Origin: Myxococcales bacterium
Lineage (GTDB): Bacteria > Myxococcota_A > Bradymonadia > UBA4248
Length of the DNA: 54,051 nt
Assembly: GCA_004554395.1 (NCBI GenBank)
Contig: SFMP01000083.1
Coordinates: forward strand, 1-54,051
Reading direction: 5' to 3'
The position numbers and the translations under genes were made by a program. The notes beneath the pieces were generated by a model, which was not told the origin of the DNA, did not search any database, and saw only the letters and a list, made by a program, of their open reading frames with translations. Numbering within the stretch: position 1 is the first letter of the stretch; the number at the start of each line of letters is the position of its first letter. Below, in pieces: positions 1 to 7,909 of the stretch.

Positions 1-170
1 GAAAAGACGCCCGCGGGGCGGGCGTTTATGGCATGCGAGGGGGAAAAGACGCCCGCGGGGCGGGCGTTTATGGCATGCGAGGGGGAAAAGACGCCCGCGG
101 GGCGGGCGTTTATGGCATGCGAGGGGGAAAAGACGCACTCGGGGCGGGCGTTTATGGCATGCGAGGGGGA
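1..170 (+). repeat. Array of four 42-bp hairpin repeats
   Basis: Four head-to-tail copies; the GCGAGGGGG boundary recurs at 35, 77, 119 and 161, exactly 42 bp apart, and the first copy is cut by the window edge. Each unit contains a short palindrome, ACGCCCGC-GGG-GCGGGCGT, so each can form an 8-bp stem. The last copy is degenerate (ACGCACTC instead of ACGCCCGC). The same family recurs at 14367-14500 with a GTT loop. The unit is a multiple of three and open in one frame, so it mimics a repetitive protein, but this is probably non-coding. Confidence 0.9.
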
Positions 171-176
171 AAAGAA

Positions 177-317
177 GTGATTACCGACGAACAGCGGGAA
201 AGAATACTGGCAATTTGCCGTCCATGGATTTATGGTGGGATTGTTCGTGAACTTGGAATTGCGAGAGACCAAGTTCGGCAGGTAGTCGTTACAAAAGCTC
301 ACCAGCGGAGGATGTAG
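177..317 (+). CDS. Tiny hypothetical protein, possible HTH
   Basis: A 46-residue product if translation starts at GTG 177, which lies 7-8 bases after the purine-rich GAGGGGGAAAAGAA; upstream in-frame ATGs all lie inside the 42-bp repeats and would add only repeat peptide. The segment IVRELGIARDQVRQVV looks like a helix-turn-helix pair of helices, but the protein is too short for a confident family call. It ends at TAG 315-317, directly against the ATG of the next gene, so the two are probably translationally coupled. It could be the remnant of a longer gene cut by the repeat array. No function is claimed. Confidence 0.4.
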   Translation: MITDEQRERILAICRPWIYGGIVRELGIARDQVRQVVVTKAHQRRM

Positions 318-533
318 ATGGCATCGTTTGAACCCAATGATTATCGAGTGAAGAAGGCAAATTTGGCATACAAAGATCGTGATTTGTCAGGTTATGCAAC
401 GGATGCAGAGAAGATAGAACGTTTTCAAGACGAAAACCGCCTTTTGAAATCTTTGATCATTGAATACCAAAAGGAGTTTTTGCCAGAAGCGCGTAATCTG
501 CCATTGGACGGTGGCGAGAAGCGACACGTATGA
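318..533 (+). CDS. Small hypothetical charged helical protein
   Basis: 71 residues. The start is well supported: GGAGG at 307-311 lies six bases before ATG 318, and the ATG immediately follows the stop of the preceding small gene. The protein is highly charged, with a predicted helical middle (DAEKIERFQDENRLLKSLI) that could form a short coiled coil, and no signal peptide or membrane segment. Family not recognised. It precedes the exported protein at 574 by about 40 bases and may be cotranscribed with it. Confidence 0.55.
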   Translation: MASFEPNDYRVKKANLAYKDRDLSGYATDAEKIERFQDENRLLKSLIIEYQKEFLPEARNLPLDGGEKRHV

Positions 534-573
534 AGCGAGATGACGTGTTAGAGCGGTGACGGAGTTGGTGAGT

Positions 574-2130
574 ATGTATCGATTGATATTTGTGGTGTTG
601 GCGTTTTTATCGTGCGCCCAAGTTTTTGCGCATGAGCCGGAGCGTTATCCAGGGCGTGCAGTTGCATTAGAACGTGAAGCGGCGGCATATCGCCGTTGCG
701 TCGATAGTCTTTACGATGCGGCAGAAGCCGATGCGTGTACAGAATGGATCGCGTTAGCGGCATGCGAAATGACGTATAGAGAGCTCAAGTCGACGGTGTC
801 GTCGCATATTGAAGTCTCGAAGTATGCCCAATATCGCGCGGCTGCGTTGAAAGCGTTCCCTGCGTATTGCGATCCGATGACGTGGGTCAATTTGGCTCTC
901 GAAAGCCTCGATGAAGATGCCGAATTCGATGCAGTCGCCCGACAATCGTTGTGGCAGCAGATCTTGGAACGCTCGGGCTCATTGACGCCAGAGCAAAGGC
1001 TCATCGTCGCTCGCGAGTGGGTTTCGTCGCCCGATGTCGCTAGCGAGTGGGGAAAAAAGCCGTGGGCGTCGTTTGCAATCACTGCTCGCGACGATGCGAA
1101 GGGATTGTTCCCCGAGATTTCGGCTGATGGCGTGAAGTTTTTGTCGGAAGCGTTGGCGATAGAATCGTCGCGCAAGTCGATGGGCGTCGTAGACGACGGT
1201 GCAAAAGCGTTATTATTGCTCGATGCCATCGACAAACATCAATACGAGACGGCTCGAGAACTGCTGATGTCGATCGATGTCGAGGCGATTGCAGAGAATT
1301 ATCGCACGGCGATTGCTGAAAAAGTTGCACCATTTGCGCAAGCCATATTGGGCAGAATTCGCCTCGCCGATGGCGTATGTTATCGGGAGTTTGAGCTTGG
1401 CGCGAGTAGAGATAAAGCTCGGGAAAAAGACAAAAAAGACAAACAGATCGAGGGGCGTTTGCAGATGTTGGCGCTCGCTCGAGGCGATAGTCGCATCGGC
1501 GTCCTTCGCTACGAAGCCAAAGAGCGGTTCAAGCGTTGCGATTTCGATCCCGTATTTCGCCGATTTATCGATGTTTGGAATGCAAATTCGAAAGATGCTC
1601 GCGTGATAGATTTTGGCGACGAACTCGTCGAATACGTCGAAGAGGCAGGCGATGTCCAAGTCATTTTGCGCGCGCTAGATGTATTCCAATTGCAATTGCA
1701 AGGTAGTGCACGGCGAGCATTTGTCGATCGATATGGCGCGCGCTATGCGAAACGGATTGGCATATTGGCGCAGAGCGCATTTGATATTCAGAGTATTGCA
1801 AATCGCGATTCAAAGAATTCAAATCAATGGGCGAAGATATATATAGAGACACTGCTTAAAGCACTCAAGGATAGCTACGAGATTGCTCCCGATAAATCAA
1901 AACCCGAGTTGGCATTGATGATGGGACGGTTATATATATTGTTGGGGAATCGCGAGGTGGCGCGTCAATATTTATCGACGATAATCGATTCGCCAATGCA
2001 GAAGATGGCAACGTCGCGCGTCGTCGTAGATGCATACCGGATCATGTATCGCACTTTGCAAGATGATAAGAAACAGGCCGAAGCCGAGGCTTTGCGATCG
2101 CGATTCGTTGGCGTGATTGACGATATATAG
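574..2130 (+). CDS. Exported protein, helical repeats, unknown role
   Basis: 518 residues. ATG 574 is chosen over the upstream GTG 556 because it starts a classical signal peptide (MYRLIFVVLAFLSCAQVFA, cleavage likely before HEPE) and has GGAG at 561-564. The mature protein is rich in Ala, Arg, Asp and Glu and predicted almost wholly helical, without membrane segments. The C-terminal stretch (about 430-505), with YILLGNREVARQYLSTII, resembles a TPR-type helix pair, which suggests a periplasmic helical-repeat scaffold. A cysteine-containing region lies at the N-terminus of the mature part. I recognise no enzyme motif. It is convergent with the HEAT-like exported protein at 2451-4232; the roughly 320-base gap between them is AT-rich. 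Confidence 0.85.
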   Translation: MYRLIFVVLAFLSCAQVFAHEPERYPGRAVALEREAAAYRRCVDSLYDAAEADACTEWIALAACEMTYRELKSTVSSHIEVSKYAQYRAAALKAFPAYCDPMTWVNLALESLDEDAEFDAVARQSLWQQILERSGSLTPEQRLIVAREWVSSPDVASEWGKKPWASFAITARDDAKGLFPEISADGVKFLSEALAIESSRKSMGVVDDGAKALLLLDAIDKHQYETARELLMSIDVEAIAENYRTAIAEKVAPFAQAILGRIRLADGVCYREFELGASRDKAREKDKKDKQIEGRLQMLALARGDSRIGVLRYEAKERFKRCDFDPVFRRFIDVWNANSKDARVIDFGDELVEYVEEAGDVQVILRALDVFQLQLQGSARRAFVDRYGARYAKRIGILAQSAFDIQSIANRDSKNSNQWAKIYIETLLKALKDSYEIAPDKSKPELALMMGRLYILLGNREVARQYLSTIIDSPMQKMATSRVVVDAYRIMYRTLQDDKKQAEAEALRSRFVGVIDDI

Positions 2131-2399
2131 AAATGTTCGTGTGAGCGTTTGGCTTGATATATGAATGATTGCAAACGCAAGAGAATGAAATAATCGTTTT
2201 GAGAATATATTGCTATGAGAAAATAATTGTGTTATGTAATTGTATTAAGTCGCATAAATAGAATGAATGGTGCAAAATGATAGCTGCGCGACGGGGGTGT
2301 GATGTAATGGTGTAATAATATAATTGTATAGTTGTGTAATGGAGTAGTGATATAACGAAATGAGAATTATGGAAGCGATGTTTTAATAAAATATAATTG
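2131..2399. other. AT-rich intergenic gap between convergent genes
   Basis: About 270 bases, markedly richer in A+T than the flanking genes, with no ORF that looks coding. It lies between two convergent stops. The only structure seen is the hairpin just beyond it (2400-2440). Nothing else is supported. Confidence 0.6.
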
Positions 2400-2440
2400 T
2401 TCTGCCTCGATGGTGTCGAAGATGAAGAACCGAGGCAGAA
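2400..2440 (-). terminator. Hairpin after the 593-aa exported protein
   Basis: A perfect 10-bp inverted repeat (TTCTGCCTCG at 2400-2409, CGAGGCAGAA at 2431-2440) with a 21-base loop, just downstream of the minus-strand stop at 2451. On the minus strand it is followed by an A/T-rich run rather than a pure T tract, so termination strength is uncertain. Confidence 0.55.
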
Positions 2441-2450
2441 GTTTTATGCA

Positions 2451-4232
2451 TTAGAGTTCGAAACCGAGCATTTGATCGATTTGGCCTTGTCGAGATTTGA
2501 GTCGTTTGACGATGTCGTTTTCGGTTTCGGATGTATCGGTGAGATCGTCGTAATAATCGAGGCATGTTCGAATAATGCCGTCTTGGATGGGGGTTGCCCC
2601 GCAAATCGTCTTCATGGTGTCGCGGGCGGAATCGTCGTTCGACGATTTATCGATTTGAACGAAGCGAGCGAATGTCGCCATGATGCGGCGTTCGAATGGG
2701 GCTTGTATTTTGAGCCATTGGCGCAAGTCGGGGCGTAGTTTAGGTTGGTGGCGATAGAGTGCCTCGGCGATGCTCGCGATGAGGTCGAGTTTGGGTTCGT
2801 CTTCGCTCTGGATTTGTGCCATCATGGCGACGGTGAGCTTTTGTGGCGAATGGGCGACGATATCGTCGAGGACTTGTCGCCGGAGCGATTCTGCACGCGT
2901 GGCGTCGAGTAGAATCGCTTCTTGCAGGGCATAGCGAGCTTGGGCATCGGCGACATCGGCGGCAATCGCCGAATAGAGCATCGTTTGTGTTTCGGGCCAC
3001 AATTCTTTGTCGAATGCATTGCGCAATACCGAGGCATCGAATGCATTGGGATCGCGTGCGATATGCGTTGCTGCGGCGAGCCGGAGCGTTTCATCGCCTT
3101 TAGATAGGGCTTCGACGAGGCGTTTGTTTTGCGCTTGTCTATCGGGGTCGAGCGTGGCTAGGGCTTTGAGTGCAAAACTCTTTTCGGTCGTATTTTTTGC
3201 ATCGTCGAACGACTTTTTGACGATGTCGAGGACTTGTGAATCGCCTTTGAAGAAGAGGGCATAGAGATCGAGCGCGACGATGCGTCGAGATGGGAGTGTC
3301 GATGCGTGGAATGCATCGGCGGTCGAACGAATCAGGGCAATATCGTCGGCATTGGGAGCGGATGTAGACGATGGGGCAATGTCGTGGTTTTGGCATTGGA
3401 CGATAGCCCGAGCGATGCGGAGTTTCGATATTTCGTTTTGAGCTTTGCGCAAGGCATCGATGTTGGCGCGCGTACAGAGCGGATTTTGCAAGCCAAACCC
3501 AGACAAGCCGCCGAGCTCGGCAATGGGATAATTGGCGCGCAATTGTGCCCAAATGTCCATGGCTTGGTGGGGCTTGAGCGATAAAAAGTCGTCGAGGTAT
3601 CGCAACATTTGTGGCGGATTGCCGTCGTTTTGTTTCATCCATCCGACGAGTACGATGGCATAGGCATCGGGATATTTGGCGAGCCATCTGGCGTAGCTAT
3701 CTTGAATGTTGGGATCGTGGGATTTAAGGGCTAGTGCCACGATGCGAGGCCCAGCGATGGGGGCAGGCATTGCCATGAGAATGTCCTTGAGGATGAGATT
3801 TTTCGAATGATCGATCGTCGTGTTTTTGATCCATTCGTCGATGGCCGCGAGGTTTTGTTCGGACGACTCGGGATCGAGTAGCGTTTTGGCGAAAGATGCC
3901 CGTTTGGGAGGTGGTGCCGATAGTGCTTGATCTAGGAGATCTTGGGCAGGCGATGGCGCAGATTCAGAAAGAGGAATGTTCGATGTTTGGGGGGGAGCGC
4001 TCGAGTTTTGAACGGCATCGCTCGAGTTTTGAACGGCATCGCCCGTGTTTTTGGCGGCATCGCTCGCGGATTGAGCAGGATTCGGGTTCTCTGCCGCGGA
4101 GGATGGGGGGGGCTGATTTGTCGAGTCATCGGGGGCAGAAGTGCCTTCGACGGGGGAAGCATAGAGTGGTGAAGCAGCCAATAGGGCGAGGGAAAGAGAT
4201 GCAATGGTGCGAAAAATGAGGCGGATAGACAT
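2451..4232 (-). CDS. Exported HEAT-like repeat protein
   Basis: 593 residues. The start at 4232 has AAAGG six bases upstream and begins a signal peptide (MSIRLIFRTIASLSLALLAASPLYA); an ATG seven codons upstream is less likely. After it comes a low-complexity Pro/Ser/Asn/Gln linker (about 26-95) containing a 7-residue DAVQNSS-type repeat encoded by 21-bp tandem DNA repeats. The rest is all-helical, with regularly spaced motifs such as SFALKALATLDPDRQ and LRLAAATHIARDPNAF that resemble HEAT repeats. No catalytic motif is seen. It is likely a periplasmic or envelope scaffold. Its start faces the tRNA-tuf promoter region, so 4233-4495 is a divergent promoter region. Confidence 0.85.
   Translation of the reverse strand: MSIRLIFRTIASLSLALLAASPLYASPVEGTSAPDDSTNQPPPSSAAENPNPAQSASDAAKNTGDAVQNSSDAVQNSSAPPQTSNIPLSESAPSPAQDLLDQALSAPPPKRASFAKTLLDPESSEQNLAAIDEWIKNTTIDHSKNLILKDILMAMPAPIAGPRIVALALKSHDPNIQDSYARWLAKYPDAYAIVLVGWMKQNDGNPPQMLRYLDDFLSLKPHQAMDIWAQLRANYPIAELGGLSGFGLQNPLCTRANIDALRKAQNEISKLRIARAIVQCQNHDIAPSSTSAPNADDIALIRSTADAFHASTLPSRRIVALDLYALFFKGDSQVLDIVKKSFDDAKNTTEKSFALKALATLDPDRQAQNKRLVEALSKGDETLRLAAATHIARDPNAFDASVLRNAFDKELWPETQTMLYSAIAADVADAQARYALQEAILLDATRAESLRRQVLDDIVAHSPQKLTVAMMAQIQSEDEPKLDLIASIAEALYRHQPKLRPDLRQWLKIQAPFERRIMATFARFVQIDKSSNDDSARDTMKTICGATPIQDGIIRTCLDYYDDLTDTSETENDIVKRLKSRQGQIDQMLGFEL
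3998..4060 (-). repeat. 21-bp in-frame minisatellite (DAVQNSS)
   Basis: Three tandem 21-bp units start at 3998, 4019 and 4040 on the plus strand; two are identical and the third diverged. They encode DAVQNSS, DAVQNSS and DAAKNTG in the linker of the 593-residue exported protein. Confidence 0.85.
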
Positions 4233-4408
4233 GGAAACCTTTAGAAAAAGCAATCAAAGAGCGTGGCGGGCGGGATGTTGCGAAGAAGCCCCAGCTTGCA
4301 ATAGCACGAAAAAGGGCACGACGGGATCGCGAAGAACGCGATAGAATCATTGTATATAGATGGTGGGGGAGTGTGGCTAAAAGAAAATTCAAAAGCGAAA
4401 ATAAAAAC

Positions 4409-4437
4409 TTGACGCCAAAAAATAAAGTGCGTAAAAG
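4409..4437 (+). promoter_or_regulatory. Probable promoter of the tRNA-tuf operon
   Basis: TTGACG (4409-4414), a 17-base spacer, then TAAAAG (4432-4437), 59 bases before the first tRNA. Directly upstream is an A-rich tract resembling an UP element, and just downstream is a GC-rich GGCGCACC discriminator; both are usual for growth-rate-controlled stable RNA promoters. The -10 match is moderate (4 of 6). Confidence 0.55.
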
Positions 4438-4495
4438 GCGCACCTGTTGCCAGCCGTGACAAACGGCGGTGACGCATGAAAGCGTGAAAGCGTAG

Positions 4496-4568
4496 GCTGA
4501 TGTGGCTCAATTGGCAGAGCACCTGATTTGTAATCAGGGGGTTGGGGGTTCGATTCCCTCCATCAGCA
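4496..4568 (+). tRNA. tRNA-Thr (anticodon UGU)
   Basis: 73 bases. Acceptor GCTGATG pairs with CATCAGC, discriminator A; anticodon stem CCTGA/TCAGG encloses loop TTTGTAA, giving anticodon TGT (reads ACA). T arm GGGGG/TTCGATT/CCCTC. CCA is not encoded. First of four tRNAs before tuf; corresponds in order and anticodon to E. coli thrU. Confidence 0.97.
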
Positions 4569-4578
4569 TGCGATATAT

Positions 4579-4660
4579 GGAGAGGTACCTAAGCGGTCAA
4601 CAGGGGCGGACTGTAAATCCGTTGGCTAAGCCTTCGTTGGTTCGAATCCAGCCCTCTCCA
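4579..4660 (+). tRNA. tRNA-Tyr (anticodon GUA)
   Basis: 82 bases with the long variable arm of a class II tRNA. Acceptor GGAGAGG pairs with CCTCTCC, discriminator A; anticodon loop CTGTAAA gives GTA. CCA is not encoded. The GUA anticodon is a substrate for queuosine modification, of interest because queD and queE lie at 20.8-21.9 kb. Confidence 0.97.
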
Positions 4661-4664
4661 CTCT

Positions 4665-4737
4665 GCGGGTGTAGCTCAGTTGGTAGAGCAATAGCCTTCC
4701 AAGCTATGGGTCGCGAGTTCGAACCTCGTCGCCCGCT
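4665..4737 (+). tRNA. tRNA-Gly (anticodon UCC)
   Basis: 73 bases. Acceptor GCGGGTG pairs with CGCCCGC (one G-T pair), discriminator T; anticodon stem ATAGC/GCTAT around CTTCCAA gives TCC, reading GGA. Four bases separate it from tRNA-Tyr, so the array is processed from one transcript. Confidence 0.96.
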
Positions 4738-4748
4738 TTTTTGAGTAT

Positions 4749-4821
4749 GCTTGTGTAGCTCAGCAGGTAGAGTACTTCCTTGGTAAGGAAGGGGTCACCG
4801 GTTCAAATCCGGTCACAAGCT
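4749..4821 (+). tRNA. tRNA-Thr (anticodon GGU)
   Basis: 73 bases. Acceptor GCTTGTG pairs with CACAAGC, discriminator T; anticodon stem CTTCC/GGAAG around TTGGTAA gives GGT (reads ACC/ACT). Together with the UGU tRNA at 4496 it covers part of the Thr box. It is the last tRNA before tuf, as thrT is before tufB in E. coli. Confidence 0.96.
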
Positions 4822-4909
4822 TATTTTTTGAGTGCGCCTCGGATTGAGGCAATTTTGTCTGGTGCCGAAGTGGCACATTTCTTTCCCCATTAATTGGAGG
4901 CGGGCTGCT

Positions 4910-6106
4910 ATGGCCAAGGAAACATTTCAACGCTCTAAGCCACACGTAAACATTGGTACGATTGGTCACGTTGACCACGGTAAGACGACCTTGACGGCCG
5001 CCATTACGACCGTTCTTGCGAAGTACGATCCGAGCATCACGGTTATGAAGTTCGATGAGATCGACAAGGCTCCCGAAGAAAAAGAACGTGGTATTACGAT
5101 TGCGACGGCACACGTCGAATATCAAACGGCGAATCGCCACTATGCGCACGTTGACTGCCCGGGCCACGCCGACTACATCAAAAACATGATCACCGGTGCT
5201 GCCCAGATGGACGGCGCGATCCTCGTCGTCAGTGCTGCTGACGGCCCGATGCCCCAAACGCGCGAGCACATCCTCCTCGCTCGTCAGGTTGGCGTCCCCT
5301 ACATCATCGTTTATTTGAACAAAGCCGACTTGGTCGACGATGCAGAATTGCTCGAATTGGTTGAAATGGAAGTTCGCGAACTCCTTTCGAGCTATGAATT
5401 CCCTGGCGACGACACACCCGTCATCGTTGGTTCCGCTCTCCAGGCTTTGGAAGGCGTCGAAAGCGAATACGGTGTCAAATCGATCGATCGCTTGATGGAA
5501 GCCGTCGACACGTACATCCCCACGCCGGAACGTCCTATCGACAAGCCCTTCTTGATGCCGGTCGAAGACGTCTTCTCGATTTCTGGTCGTGGTACGGTTG
5601 CCACGGGTCGCGTCGAACTCGGTCAAATCCGCGTCAACGATGCCGTCGATATCGTCGGTATGAAAGATTCGATCGACAAGACGGTTGTCACGGGCGTCGA
5701 AATGTTCCGCAAATTGTTGGAATACGGTGAAGCTGGCGACAACATCGGTTGCTTGCTCCGCGGCACGAAGAAAGACGAAATCCGTCGTGGTCAAGTTTTG
5801 GCCAAACCGGGTTCGATTCACCCGCACAAATCGTTTAAAGGCCAAGTTTACGTCCTTTCGAAAGAAGAAGGTGGCCGTCACACATTCTTCCGTAACGGTT
5901 ATCGTCCTCAGTTCTACTTCCGCACGACCGACGTCACGGGCGTCGTCACGTTGGATGGCATCGAAATGGTCATGCCTGGCGACAACGTCATGTTGAAAGT
6001 TGACCTCATCGAACCGATCGCCATGGACGAAGGTTTGCGCTTCTCCATCCGCGAAGGTGGTCGTACGGTCGGCGCTGGCGTCGTTTCCGAAATTCTCGAC
6101 AAGTAA
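4910..6106 (+). CDS. tuf: Elongation factor Tu
   Basis: 398 residues, normal family length. EF-Tu is the GTPase that delivers aminoacyl-tRNA to the ribosomal A site. G1 GHVDHGKT is at 19-26, followed by the switch I region KERGITI, G3 DCPGH and G4 NKAD, then the two beta-barrel domains ending in VVSEILDK. ATG 4910 is chosen because it starts the invariant MAKETF N-terminus and has GGAGG at 4896-4900; the frame is open further upstream into tRNA-Thr but that part is not coding. The leader (4822-4909) holds two short hairpins, GCCTC/GAGGC and TGCC/GGCA. Codon choice looks biased as in highly expressed genes. Cotranscribed with four upstream tRNAs and probably tRNA-Trp. Confidence 0.99.
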   Translation: MAKETFQRSKPHVNIGTIGHVDHGKTTLTAAITTVLAKYDPSITVMKFDEIDKAPEEKERGITIATAHVEYQTANRHYAHVDCPGHADYIKNMITGAAQMDGAILVVSAADGPMPQTREHILLARQVGVPYIIVYLNKADLVDDAELLELVEMEVRELLSSYEFPGDDTPVIVGSALQALEGVESEYGVKSIDRLMEAVDTYIPTPERPIDKPFLMPVEDVFSISGRGTVATGRVELGQIRVNDAVDIVGMKDSIDKTVVTGVEMFRKLLEYGEAGDNIGCLLRGTKKDEIRRGQVLAKPGSIHPHKSFKGQVYVLSKEEGGRHTFFRNGYRPQFYFRTTDVTGVVTLDGIEMVMPGDNVMLKVDLIEPIAMDEGLRFSIREGGRTVGAGVVSEILDK

Positions 6107-6122
6107 TTTGTCTTGACAGATT

Positions 6123-6144
6123 CTGCACGGCGCGAGCCGTGCAG
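6123..6144 (+). other. Hairpin between tuf and tRNA-Trp
   Basis: A perfect 9-bp stem (CTGCACGGC / GCCGTGCAG) capped by a GCGA tetraloop of the GNRA class, with no T tract. It is more likely an mRNA 3'-end stabiliser or processing landmark than a terminator, since tRNA-Trp begins six bases later. A second hairpin with the same GCGA loop follows rplL at 9802-9817. Confidence 0.7.
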
Positions 6145-6149
6145 GGTTT

Positions 6150-6223
6150 AGGGGCGTAGCTCAGTTTGGTAGAGCAACGGACTCCAAATCCGTGGGCCGA
6201 GGGTTCGAGTCCTTCCACCCCTG
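6150..6223 (+). tRNA. tRNA-Trp (anticodon CCA)
   Basis: 74 bases, anticodon loop ACTCCAAAT giving CCA, D arm AGCTC...GAGC, T loop TTCGAGT, discriminator G as expected for tRNA-Trp. The acceptor AGGGGCG faces CACCCCT, so pair 6-67 is a C-A mismatch (C6155 opposite A6217). Its place before secE-nusG matches many proteobacteria. Confidence 0.95.
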
Positions 6224-6230
6224 TCGAACA

Positions 6231-6264
6231 AAGCCTTTTGTCGTGCGACAAAAGGCTTTTTTTT
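6231..6264 (+). terminator. Rho-independent terminator after tRNA-Trp
   Basis: A strong inverted repeat (AAGCCTTTTGTCG / CGACAAAAGGCTT) followed by a run of eight T. It separates the tRNA-tuf-trp unit from secE, which therefore needs read-through or its own promoter. Confidence 0.93.
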
Positions 6265-6287
6265 ATGCAGTAATTGGGTCAATCATT

Positions 6288-6674
6288 ATGAATGAAGTCA
6301 AACGCTATGTCAATTTGGCGTTCGTCATCGCAGCCATGGTCATGTTCTGGTTCTTCATGAAGTTCTCGGAACTCGTGTTGAGCCTCGTACAAGTCAACGA
6401 CTTGCGGCTCATGGGCGAGCACGTGACGATATCGACGGTCATCGGTGGTGTCGTGGCCGTCATCGTGGCGTTTTTGATGTGGCGCAGCCCGAAGATCTAC
6501 GAGGGTTCGCTCAACGTCGCTCGCGAGATGAAAAAAGTCACTTGGCCGACGAAACCCGAGACAGTCTATGCCATGAAAGTCGTCGTAGCGACGAGCATCA
6601 TCGTGGCGCTCATCTTATTCGGATTCGACTTCGTCGCCAAACAAGTCACCGAGCTCATCTTAGGCATCCGATAA
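6288..6674 (+). CDS. secE: Preprotein translocase subunit SecE
   Basis: 128 residues. SecE clamps SecY in the Sec translocon. The family signature is clear near 78-88 (REMKKVTWPTKPET), and there are three hydrophobic segments at about 8-30, 47-64 and 95-118, so this is the longer three-helix form as in E. coli rather than the single-helix form of many bacteria. ATG 6288 is the first start after the terminator; the Shine-Dalgarno is weak. It precedes nusG by 220 bases, wider than usual, and that gap contains a promoter candidate. Confidence 0.96.
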   Translation: MNEVKRYVNLAFVIAAMVMFWFFMKFSELVLSLVQVNDLRLMGEHVTISTVIGGVVAVIVAFLMWRSPKIYEGSLNVAREMKKVTWPTKPETVYAMKVVVATSIIVALILFGFDFVAKQVTELILGIR

Positions 6675-6781
6675 AGCGCGAGCCATCGCGATATCTTTAG
6701 AATGAAATCATAGACCAAGGTGCGTGATTCGCCGATAGGGCAGGAATTGTGCATTTTTTGTGCGATTTTTGTGGATTATCG

Positions 6782-6810
6782 TTGACGAATATGCGTCGAG
6801 GCATTAAATA
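6782..6810 (+). promoter_or_regulatory. Candidate promoter of nusG-rplKAJL
   Basis: TTGACG (6782-6787), 17-base spacer, TAAATA (6805-6810), 85 bases before the nusG start. The good -35, correct spacing and unusually wide secE-nusG gap support it; no experimental basis. Confidence 0.5.
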
Positions 6811-6894
6811 GCGAGCGCTTTTTTTTGAGCACGGGTGCAGAGGCATCGGTGCGACGGAAAGGAGCGTGGAATCGCAGAGAGTAAAGAGGCGTTT

Positions 6895-7452
6895 ATGGGA
6901 ATGAAATGGTACATCGTCAATACGGCATCGGGTTGCGAAAATCGCGCGAAGTTGTCGCTAGAGGAGCGGATCAGCAATTCGAATCTCAAAGACATGTTTG
7001 GCGAGGTTTTGGTTCCCGTAGAAACGACGATAGAGACGAAGAAGAATGGCGAGAAGCGCCATTCGACGCGCAAATTTTTCCCGGGTTATATGCTCGTTCA
7101 AATGGAACTCAACGATGAGACTTGGCACTTAGTCAAGGGGACGCCGAAGATCAGCGGCTTCGTCGGAGGGACGACCGAGCCACCGTCGATGAGCGACGAA
7201 GACGTGGCACGGATCATCGGGAAGATGAATACGAGCATCGAGAAACGCGATTTGTCGTCATCTCTCAGCATCAAAGATACCGTTCGCATTTTGAACGGTT
7301 CGTTTATGAGCTTTACGGGCACGGTCGAGTCGATCGATAAAGAGAAATCGCGTGTCTGTGTTGCAGTAAGCATATTGGGTCGCGTTGTTCCGGTTGAGCT
7401 CGACTTTTCAGAGGTTGAAAAGGTTGCAGTCGACGACAAGAATAACGCTTAA
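6895..7452 (+). CDS. nusG: Transcription antitermination factor NusG
   Basis: 185 residues, normal length. NusG binds RNA polymerase and couples it to the ribosome or Rho. The N-terminal NGN domain begins KWYIVNTASGCENRAK and includes FFPGYMLVQMEL; the C-terminal KOW motif is near 130-165 (IKDTVRILNGSFMSFTGTVESID). ATG 6895 has AGAGG five bases upstream; a second in-frame ATG at 6901 is possible. It is followed after 17 bases by rplK, the usual order. Confidence 0.97.
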   Translation: MGMKWYIVNTASGCENRAKLSLEERISNSNLKDMFGEVLVPVETTIETKKNGEKRHSTRKFFPGYMLVQMELNDETWHLVKGTPKISGFVGGTTEPPSMSDEDVARIIGKMNTSIEKRDLSSSLSIKDTVRILNGSFMSFTGTVESIDKEKSRVCVAVSILGRVVPVELDFSEVEKVAVDDKNNA

Positions 7453-7469
7453 TCAATTGGATAGAGGAC

Positions 7470-7895
7470 ATGGCCAAGAAAATTGTAGGTTACGTGAAAT
7501 TGCAGTGTCCCGCAGGGAAGGCGAATCCTTCGCCTCCTGTAGGTCCGGCATTAGGTCAGCACGGTGTCAACATCATGGAATTCTGCAAGCAATTCAATGC
7601 TAAAACGCAGAAAGGTGATGGGATTCTGACGCCAGTTGTGATCACGGTCTATGCCGATCACAGCTTTAGTTTTGTGGTGAAGACGCCTCCCGCAGCAGTT
7701 CTCATTATGAAAGAACTCGGCTTGAAAGGTGGTAGTGGCGTTCCCAACCGCGAGAAAGTTGGCAAGATTACGAAAGAACAAGTCCGGAAGATTGCGGAAA
7801 CGAAACTTCCCGATTTGAATACAGACAACATCGAATCAGCGATGCGCACCGTAGCCGGTACATGCCGTAGCATGGGCGTCGATATCGTCGATTAA
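7470..7895 (+). CDS. rplK: 50S ribosomal protein L11
   Basis: 141 residues, the standard length. L11 forms the GTPase-associated centre with 23S rRNA and L10. The N-terminal domain has the Pro-rich PSPPVGPALGQHGVNIMEF, and the C-terminal RNA-binding domain has SGVPNREKVGKIT and ends AGTCRSMGVDIVD. AGAGGA sits close before ATG 7470. It lies 14 bases before rplA in one operon. Confidence 0.98.
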   Translation: MAKKIVGYVKLQCPAGKANPSPPVGPALGQHGVNIMEFCKQFNAKTQKGDGILTPVVITVYADHSFSFVVKTPPAAVLIMKELGLKGGSGVPNREKVGKITKEQVRKIAETKLPDLNTDNIESAMRTVAGTCRSMGVDIVD

Positions 7896-7909
7896 GAAGG
7901 AGCATAACG

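Noticed and set aside
33..176. MRGGKDARGAGVYG repeat peptide as an N-terminal extension of the small gene at 177
   Set aside because: Frame exists only because the unit is 42 bp; GTG 177 has a better ribosome site and the array recurs elsewhere without that gene.
4760..5881. 373-codon minus-strand frame over tuf
   Set aside because: Shadow of a highly biased gene; overlaps tRNA-Thr and has no plausible domain.
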